Part shown: positions 55,028 through 61,274 of the stretch, one piece after another
Numbering within the stretch: the first letter of the stretch is position 1
How the letters are laid out: every line of letters begins with the position of its first letter
Origin: Streptococcus mitis
Lineage (GTDB): Bacteria > Bacillota > Bacilli > Lactobacillales > Streptococcaceae
Direction of reading: 5' to 3'
NCBI RefSeq assembly: GCF_009496155.1
Contig: NZ_WIJP01000011.1
Location: 1-64,000, forward strand
Length of the DNA stretch: 64,000 nt
The notes under the pieces: model-generated
Told to the model about the DNA's origin: nothing
The model's database searches: none
Seen by the model: the letters and a program-made list of their open reading frames with translations, nothing else
Position numbers and translations under genes: made by a program

Positions 55028-58000
55028 CCTGGTAATCCTTGAGGTCCTCTGATGTTGCCAATTTGGTTCCAGTTTCTGCCTTCTTTTTTGTAAACATCTC
55101 CTGTAGTAGCATCGATATAAGTATCACCATCTTTACCATCATTTGCTGTTGGTGCTTTAGGTCCACTTAATAATTCAGCACCATTACGACCATCTGTACC
55201 AGAAGCTCCATCTGCACCATTACGTCCATTTGTACCATTCAAGATATCACTTGTACCAATTAATTCATCCACACCTGGATCGTATTTACCGTTACCATTG
55301 TTATCATAGTATGCTGTAATACGAGTACCCTCTACTGGTTGTGGTGCTGTAGATGGGGCGTCTGCTAATGCTCTTCTTACTCTTCCGCTTCTTTGATTAT
55401 TCAGTCTTACTGCTGCTTCTGCTAAGGCATTTAAGTCAATAGTTGGTGTACGTCCATCTTTTCCGTCTTTTACATTAACAGTTACAGGTTCTTCACCAGG
55501 AATAGTAAATGTAATATCAGTACTACGGCCGTCTGCTCCACGAGCAGTTGTGATTTTTGGAGTTTTTCCGTCACGCCCCGCTGCTCCTGTTTCACCACGG
55601 TCTCCACGTTCACCTTTGACACCATCTGCAATAACGACTTCTTTTAATTTCTTATCAGAAGCATCTAATTCGTTGTTTCCATTTTTATCGTAATAAAAGA
55701 TAACAGTTGTTGTCTTATCTGCTTCATTTCTTTGAGTAGCAACTAATGGACTCTCTCCATCGAGACCATCTCTTACAATAGTATTTGTAACATTACCTCT
55801 ACCGTCGTTAATAATAATAGTGTGAGTACCGTCATCTTTATTATCTTTAACGGTTACGGTTGGAGTTACACCGTCACGACCTGCCTGACCTTGGGCTCCT
55901 GTTAGACCGCGTTCGCCTTGGTCCCCTTTTTCACCTTTGGCACCTTGGGCTCCAGTGAGACCACGTTCGCCTCGGTCCCCTTTTTCACCTTTAGCACCTT
56001 GGGCTCCAGTGAGACCACGTTCGCCTCGGTCACCTTTCTCACCTTTGGCACCATCTGTAATAACAACTTCTTTTAGTTTTGTATCGCCTGCATCGAATTC
56101 GTTGTTGTCATTTTGGTCATAATAGAAGATAACAGTTGTTGTTTTATCAGCTTCATTTCGTTGAGTCGCAACTAATGGACTTGCGCCATCGAAACCATCT
56201 CTTACAACAGTACTTGTAACATTACCTCTACCGTCGTTAATCGTGATAGTATGAGTGCCGTCATCTTTATTATCTTTAACGGTTACAGTTGGAGTTACAC
56301 CGTCACGACCTGCCTGACCTTGGGCTCCGGTTAGACCGTGTTCACCTCGGTCTCCTTTTTCACCTTTGGCACCTTGGGCTCCAGTTAGACCGCGTTCGCC
56401 TCGGTCTCCTTTTTCACCTTTAGCACCTTGAGCTCCAGTCAGACCACGTTCGCCTCGGTCTCCTTTTTCACCTTTAGTACCTTGGGCTCCAGTTAAACCG
56501 CGTTCGCCTCGGTCTCCTTTTTCACCTTTAGCACCTTGGGCTCCAGTCAGACCACGTTCGCCTCGGTCTCCTTTTTCACCTTTAGTACCTTGGGCTCCAT
56601 CTTTAATAGCAATTTTTTGAACAAGTTCGTCTACACCCTCAGTATAAACACCGTTGCCATCGTTATCAAGATAGAAAGTAAGATTATTTGTATCACCGAC
56701 TTTATTTTGATCAACACGTGGTTTTACTGTATCGATTAGCTCTTTAGCAACACCAATTTGCAGAATACGTGGCTTAGCTTCTTTAGTGACACTATTACTA
56801 ATTGGCAATCCTAGAATTGTTTCGTTACCAAATCGATGGACTTTATAGGTAATTTGACGTTGTCCTTTTTCACCTTCTCTGACTAATCTAGTTTGGCCTT
56901 CTGGCAACTTACTTGTTGGAAGATAGACAGTTTGGAAATCAATGTCTTCTGTAACAGACTTGTTACTAGAACCACCATTTGGATTGGCATCCAAGTATAG
57001 TGGGTTTGCTCTATAATAATAGTTAGAGTTACTGTATGGATCATTGCTAGTAGCGGCTCCGCCACCACCTTGGTCCACGTTAAAAGTAACAGGTTTCAAA
57101 CGGACAGACAAATCACCATTTGGATTGTTGATTGGCAAACTGAATCTGATTGTCTGTTGCATACTTGTTTCAGTAGCAGAGGTCATAGTATATCCTGAGT
57201 GAGATACGAAGTTAGCACCCTGGCTAATAGGTTTTGATTGCTCTCTTAATCTTGGAGTGATAATAGTTGCATTTGAAGGATTGCCAAATCCATCCCCTTT
57301 ATCTAAAATAAAGTTATTATTAACAAATTCACCTGGACCAGAATATTGAATTGTGAAATTCAATCTATTACCTTGACGTACTGTTGTTACATCGTAATGA
57401 ATTGAATGACCACCACGTGCGTTCCCATAGCCGCGGAAACTATAACTACGACCAGCTTGACTAATATCTGCAAATGCAACTGTATTTCCAGAACCTGAGA
57501 CAATTGGGTTGGCTGGATTGCTAGCTGCTCTAAAACCACTATGCCCCTTCTCCAAGTCTTCCTTACGAATAGCTGGATTTTGGCGAGCATCAGAAAGGCT
57601 CAAACCTGGTTTCAAAATTTCATTAGTTGTTTTTGGAGCTGAAAACGCTTCAACTATAGCAGCTCTGCTAGTTGGCAAAACAGCGCTATCAAGAACTGAA
57701 CGATCAGTCGTTGTTGCAGCTGGTTTAGCTTCTTCTTTGGCTTCTACTGCGTCAGCTTTCTTCGCTACAGGAATTTCTGATACAGTTCCTTTATCGGAGT
57801 TAGAACGGAGTTCCAGTCCAATGACAGATGATTGAATAGATGACTCTGCTGCTGATAATTCAGCTTCAGTTGCATCTGCTTTACCAAGCAAACTTTGACC
57901 AGCTTGGATACTTGCTTTCAAGTTGGCAGCACTAGCTTCTGTATATAATTTTGCTTCTAATTTTTTTGCACGCGAAAGAGCCGTTAACAATTTTGATTTA

Positions 58001-58377
58001 TCAATCGCACTTTGATGAGAAACTTCCTCTTTTTCCACTTTAGGCTCTTCAACCTTTTCTACAGTTGCCTTAACAGCTTCAGATTTAGCTGGAGTCACCT
58101 CTACTGGATGAACAACAGTTGGAGCTGCGTAGGTAGTTTCTTTCTTAGCTGTAGAAACTTCTGCTGGTTTAGTAGTTTCTGCTATCTTATCAACAGAAAC
58201 ACTGTTAGTAACTTCTGCATAATGTTCATTTGCTTGTACTGTTTGTGCCTTGGCTCCTGCTCCTAGGACTAAGGCTGTCCCGAGCAAGACACTAGCCGCA
58301 CCAAAGTGATACTTACGAATGGAGAAACGTTGTTGCATTTTATACCAATCAAATGATTTTCTCTGTGCCTGTTTCAT
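53608..58377 (-). CDS. pclA: Collagen-like surface protein, N-terminal part with YSIRK-type signal (frameshifted)
   Basis: A 1589-codon frame. A FSIRK signal (18-22) is followed by a secretion helix cut near VQA-49, a helical FIVAR-like segment (about 120-190), a unique beta-rich domain (about 260-560), two collagen Gly-X-Y blocks made of GAKGEKGDRGERGLTGAQ repeats (about 597-690 and 776-830) and the first of the 459-bp repeats. The frame ends in 23 foreign residues after NNTWE because of a 10-bp deletion. It closely resembles pneumococcal PclA, an adherence and invasion factor. As it stands it would be secreted without an anchor. GAGGT precedes the ATG; a Mga-type regulator is divergent. Confidence 0.85.
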   Translation of the reverse strand: MKQAQRKSFDWYKMQQRFSIRKYHFGAASVLLGTALVLGAGAKAQTVQANEHYAEVTNSVSVDKIAETTKPAEVSTAKKETTYAAPTVVHPVEVTPAKSEAVKATVEKVEEPKVEKEEVSHQSAIDKSKLLTALSRAKKLEAKLYTEASAANLKASIQAGQSLLGKADATEAELSAAESSIQSSVIGLELRSNSDKGTVSEIPVAKKADAVEAKEEAKPAATTTDRSVLDSAVLPTSRAAIVEAFSAPKTTNEILKPGLSLSDARQNPAIRKEDLEKGHSGFRAASNPANPIVSGSGNTVAFADISQAGRSYSFRGYGNARGGHSIHYDVTTVRQGNRLNFTIQYSGPGEFVNNNFILDKGDGFGNPSNATIITPRLREQSKPISQGANFVSHSGYTMTSATETSMQQTIRFSLPINNPNGDLSVRLKPVTFNVDQGGGGAATSNDPYSNSNYYYRANPLYLDANPNGGSSNKSVTEDIDFQTVYLPTSKLPEGQTRLVREGEKGQRQITYKVHRFGNETILGLPISNSVTKEAKPRILQIGVAKELIDTVKPRVDQNKVGDTNNLTFYLDNDGNGVYTEGVDELVQKIAIKDGAQGTKGEKGDRGERGLTGAQGAKGEKGDRGERGLTGAQGTKGEKGDRGERGLTGAQGAKGEKGDRGERGLTGAQGAKGEKGDRGEHGLTGAQGQAGRDGVTPTVTVKDNKDDGTHTITINDGRGNVTSTVVRDGFDGASPLVATQRNEADKTTTVIFYYDQNDNNEFDAGDTKLKEVVITDGAKGEKGDRGERGLTGAQGAKGEKGDRGERGLTGAQGAKGEKGDQGERGLTGAQGQAGRDGVTPTVTVKDNKDDGTHTIIINDGRGNVTNTIVRDGLDGESPLVATQRNEADKTTTVIFYYDKNGNNELDASDKKLKEVVIADGVKGERGDRGETGAAGRDGKTPKITTARGADGRSTDITFTIPGEEPVTVNVKDGKDGRTPTIDLNALAEAAVRLNNQRSGRVRRALADAPSTAPQPVEGTRITAYYDNNGNGKYDPGVDELIGTSDILNGTNGRNGADGASGTDGRNGAELLSGPKAPTANDGKDGDTYIDATTGDVYKKEGRNWNQIGNIRGPQGLPGPKGDKGENGRDGFTPEVTVIDNHDGTHTITITQPEGRPALTTTVKNGENGQTPKVKAERDEAKKQTTLTFYIDKDGDGNYTEGTDTLVQTSIVKDGQDGAAGQAGRDGKEVLNGKVDPTPRDGKDGDSFVNTATGDVFVKKNNTWEQAGNIKGPKGDKGENGRDGFTPEVTVTDNHDGTHTITITQPEGRPAVTTIVKNGVDGQTPKVKAVRDEAKKQTTLTFYIDKDGDGNYTEGTDTLVQTSIVKDGQDGAAGQAGRDGKEVLNGTVDPTPRDGKDGDSFVNTVTGDVFVKKNNAWEPAGNIKGPKGDKGENGRDGFTPEVTVTDNHDGTHTITITQPEGRPALTTTVKNGENGQTPKVKAERDEAKKQTTLTFYIDKDGDGNYTEGTDTLVQTSIVKDGQDGAAGQAGRDGKEVLNGKVDPQPRDGKDGDSFVNTATGDVFVKKNNTWETSKVLKVTRGKTVVMASHQK
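55888..56049 (-). repeat. Collagen block B: three 54-bp repeats
   Basis: Three 54-bp units encode 18-residue Gly-X-Y repeats GAKGEKGDRGERGLTGAQ. Units start at 55888, 55942 and 55996. Confidence 0.9.
56317..56586 (-). repeat. Collagen block A: five 54-bp repeats
   Basis: Five 54-bp units (starts at 56317, 56371, 56425, 56479, 56533) encode the same 18-residue Gly-X-Y repeat, with A/T and R/H exchanges. Confidence 0.9.
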
Positions 58378-58748
58378 ATTCTTTACCTCAATATAATTTT
58401 ATACTATACAATTTACATCTATTTTTTATATAATTCAATATAATTTTACAAATTAATATATAGTATTTTTTCCCTCAAGATTCATTTAAATTGTTCTAAT
58501 CAAAGTGAATTTACTGACAAAAAAATGATTCTCATATTTTGGTACAAATGGTACAGAAAAATAATATAGAGGTAAAAATGTAATCGCAAAATCAATACAA
58601 GTATTCCATTAACATTTAATTGCCCTCCTATATTCGATTCATAAATATTGTTTTAAGATCAAATCGGATTATTATCCACCTTAACAATATTAATATTAGC
58701 ATTTTTATTATAGACTATGATATAATGAGCTTAGGAGGATAGAACCCT
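58378..58748. other. Divergent control region between pclA and the Mga-type regulator
   Basis: About 370 bp of very AT-rich DNA without a gene. It contains a 9-bp tandem direct repeat TGGTACARA (58540-58557), two copies of TCAATATAATTTTA about 47 bp apart near the pclA start, and several overlapping -10-like sites that I cannot rank. It is the natural place for the regulator to act. Confidence 0.5.
58721..58726 (+). promoter_or_regulatory. Extended -10 of the Mga-type regulator
   Basis: TGA-TATAAT, 22 nt before the ATG, with AGGAGG at 58733-58738. The predicted start site is almost at the Shine-Dalgarno, so the leader is very short. Confidence 0.6.
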
Positions 58749-60233
58749 ATGAGATCTCTATTATCTACAAAAGAACAACGACAATTGCGACTACTTGAAA
58801 TACTCATTCAGAAACGAGATTGGATACGTCTAAACGAGTTAGCACAAACTTTAGAATGCACCGAGCGTATCCTGAAAAATGACTTAAACGAACTACGAAC
58901 AGCATTCCCAACCTTCAAAATTCAATCTTCTATCAATGGCATTATGCTAAATCTAGATACAGCAGCAAGTATAGAAGATATATATATTTATTTCCTCAGT
59001 CATTCCCAATCTTTTCAGTTATTAGAATATATGTTTTTTAACGAAGGATTGCCTATTTACCGAACTGTAGAAAAACTGCATTCTAGTAATGCCAATCTTT
59101 ATCGCTTAGGAAATCGAATCACCACCATTCTCTCGAAACAATTCCAAATTGAACTGTCTTTTACTCCAACATCCCTGAATGGAAATGAAATCGATATTCG
59201 CTATTTTTATGCCCAATACTTTTCAGAGCGGTACTATTTTCTAGACTGGCCTTTCCCAGATATTTCTGAAGAAGTCATAACAGAGTTCGCTGACTACTTC
59301 TATAAATCCACAAATTACCCAATGCGATTTGCAATCTATAGAATGTATAAGCTGATGCTCGCAATTAGTATTCATCGAGTAAAAAATGGACATTTCATTG
59401 ATTTACCGAATCATTTTTACCAAGACTACTATCCTGTTTTAATGAATTTACCAGATTTTGAGGACAAGCTTGCATACTTCTCTCAACAATTTGGACTGGA
59501 AATGACTCCAGATATTGTGGCCCAAATTTTCATTTCCTTTCTTCAAAATGATATTTTTCTAGATCCACAGCAATTCTTTGATTCTCTAAATAAAAATGAT
59601 GAATCTCGCTATTCTTATCAGTTATTAAGCCAAATTTTGGAACGATTATCTAAAGCATTTAATATTAAATTTGCTAATCATGATGAACTTATTTGGCACC
59701 TGCACAATACAGCTTATTTTGAAAGACAGGAAACCTTTTCAACACCACTCTTATTTGAGCAAAAGGGAATGACACTAGAAAAGTTCAAAGTCTATTTCCC
59801 AGACTTTATGGAAAGTGCAAGACAAGAACTGACTCAATATCGGCAAGCAATCGAGCAACATGATTATCCTGAACAATTAGAGCACTTGATTTACACCCTC
59901 TTCACCCATGCAGAAAATATCACTACTCAATTATTAGCCAATAGACCACCTATCAAGGTTTTGATTATCAGTAACTTTGACCATGCCCTATCCCTCACCT
60001 TGATGGATATGCTTTCCTATTACTGTAATAATCGCTTTACCTTCGATATTTGGGACCAATTGGAAACAAGTCCTGAGATTTTAAATCAGACAGATTATGA
60101 CATCATCGTGTCTAATTTCTATATTCCAGGAATTACCAAGAAATTTATTTGTCGAAATCATCTGTCAATCATGGATTTGGTCAATTATCTTAATACTTTA
60201 TCAAATGAGATTCATATATCCAATACTTTATAA
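58749..60233 (+). CDS. Mga/RofA-family stand-alone transcriptional regulator
   Basis: A 494-aa regulator. The N-terminal winged helix-turn-helix (about 15-65, LNELAQTLECTERILKNDLNEL) is followed by PRD-like helical domains and a C-terminal EIIB-like segment (PIKVLIISNFDHALSLTLMD). This is the architecture of Mga, MgrA and RofA-like proteins, which control adjacent surface-protein genes in streptococci. Divergent position makes pclA its likely target. It is monocistronic with a strong terminator. Confidence 0.88.
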   Translation: MRSLLSTKEQRQLRLLEILIQKRDWIRLNELAQTLECTERILKNDLNELRTAFPTFKIQSSINGIMLNLDTAASIEDIYIYFLSHSQSFQLLEYMFFNEGLPIYRTVEKLHSSNANLYRLGNRITTILSKQFQIELSFTPTSLNGNEIDIRYFYAQYFSERYYFLDWPFPDISEEVITEFADYFYKSTNYPMRFAIYRMYKLMLAISIHRVKNGHFIDLPNHFYQDYYPVLMNLPDFEDKLAYFSQQFGLEMTPDIVAQIFISFLQNDIFLDPQQFFDSLNKNDESRYSYQLLSQILERLSKAFNIKFANHDELIWHLHNTAYFERQETFSTPLLFEQKGMTLEKFKVYFPDFMESARQELTQYRQAIEQHDYPEQLEHLIYTLFTHAENITTQLLANRPPIKVLIISNFDHALSLTLMDMLSYYCNNRFTFDIWDQLETSPEILNQTDYDIIVSNFYIPGITKKFICRNHLSIMDLVNYLNTLSNEIHISNTL

Positions 60234-60239
60234 GCTAGA

Positions 60240-60269
60240 AAAAAGTCAGCATGATTCTGCTGACTTTTT
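60240..60269. terminator. Bidirectional terminator between the regulator and yaaA
   Basis: Perfect 12-bp stem AAAAAGTCAGCA/TGCTGACTTTTT with a 6-nt loop between two convergent genes. Confidence 0.9.
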
Positions 60270-60283
60270 CTCTTATCTGATTT

Positions 60284-61012
60284 CTATACTTCCTTTACAA
60301 AAACCAATTCCTGTTTCTGTGACAAATCTTCTCGGTAGTTAAATCCTGGAAAGCTTAAGCGACGAGCTTCCTCCACCGTCTGTACTTGATTTTCGATCAG
60401 GGCTGTCAGGAAGGCACCACGCGCTTTCTTGGAGATAGTTGAGTGAATCTTCAGCTGACCACCCTTGTCCTCCATGAATTTGAAGGTCACCATCTTTTCT
60501 CTGATTTCCTTAGAAAATACAGTCTCAAACTCTGACGACAAGAGGGAGAAAATTAGGTCTTCACCATTCATAGCCTCATCGTAGGCTACCTTCCAATGAC
60601 TCTTCAAAGTCTTACCAGCGACCTTTAATTTCATCAAAAAGTCCAAACGGTGAGGTGCCATAGGTGACAAGGCTGGAACAACTCCGTACAAAGCCGAAGT
60701 AATAAAGACATGATTTTCAAGATAGGCTTGCTCTACCTCGGTCAATTTGTCTCGCTTGATGTGGCGGTACATAAGCCCATCAAATAGATTCAAGGCTGGG
60801 TAGTGTTGAGCAGTTTGCCTTTTCAAAGCTTGGATATGTTGAAATTCTTCCGCCGCCTTTTCAGCTGATACCTTGTAAAAACTCTCCAATTGACTAGCAG
60901 AATAGAGGGCCAAGGCATCCAGCACGGCCTGACTTTCTGGTTTTAAAGGAGCAGCTTCGATACTCGGCAAGTCTGTGTTCATTTCTTTTGCTGTTGGGAT
61001 TAAAATTTTCAT
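60284..61012 (-). CDS. yaaA: Peroxide stress protein YaaA
   Basis: A 242-aa DUF328/UPF0246 protein. MKILIPTAKEM at the start, YRHIKRDKLTEVEQAYL and KFMEDKGGQLK are typical. In other bacteria YaaA lowers free iron under peroxide stress. I start at 61012, as in homologues; the reading from 61063 would include the promoter. The leader is only about 6 nt. Confidence 0.9.
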   Translation of the reverse strand: MKILIPTAKEMNTDLPSIEAAPLKPESQAVLDALALYSASQLESFYKVSAEKAAEEFQHIQALKRQTAQHYPALNLFDGLMYRHIKRDKLTEVEQAYLENHVFITSALYGVVPALSPMAPHRLDFLMKLKVAGKTLKSHWKVAYDEAMNGEDLIFSLLSSEFETVFSKEIREKMVTFKFMEDKGGQLKIHSTISKKARGAFLTALIENQVQTVEEARRLSFPGFNYREDLSQKQELVFVKEV

Positions 61013-61025
61013 ATTACATATTAAT

Positions 61026-61054
61026 AGTGTAGCATATTTTTCAGCCACTACCAA
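61026..61054 (-). promoter_or_regulatory. Promoter of yaaA
   Basis: Minus strand TTGGTA (61049-61054), 17-bp spacer, TACACT (61026-61031) preceded by TGC. The ATG lies 13 nt after the -10. Confidence 0.55.
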
Positions 61055-61128
61055 GAAATTCATCTGAAAAGAGACTGGGGAAAAGTCTTAAACCTCAGAA
61101 AAAACGCATAATATCAGGTGTTGAAAAC

Positions 61129-61270
61129 CTTAATACGATGCGCTTTATCATGCAAGGATCTACTATATTTCTCCTCAAATTGAGGTTCTATATCATAGTA
61201 GCTCTCCTCATCCACCGATTCAATTTTTAATCCTCGATCAATTTATAAAAATCAGAATGCTTTAGAGATA
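61129..61270 (-). pseudogene. Unrecognised gene fragment behind bgaA
   Basis: The minus strand encodes about 42 codons reading DRGLKIESVDEESYYDIEPQ and ending KAHRIKVFNT before a stop. A one-base shift joins it to DFYKLI upstream, which continues in frame to just after the bgaA stop. It looks like the decayed 3' end of a gene. I cannot name the family; a mobile-element remnant is possible. Confidence 0.35.
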
Positions 61271-61274
61271 AAGT

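Noticed and set aside
55888..56586. Regularly spaced 54-bp repeats resembling a CRISPR array
   Set aside because: The units are contiguous, without unique spacers, and encode in-frame Gly-X-Y collagen repeats.
61064..61274. Intact insertion sequence
   Set aside because: No transposase motif, no terminal repeats or target duplication could be identified.
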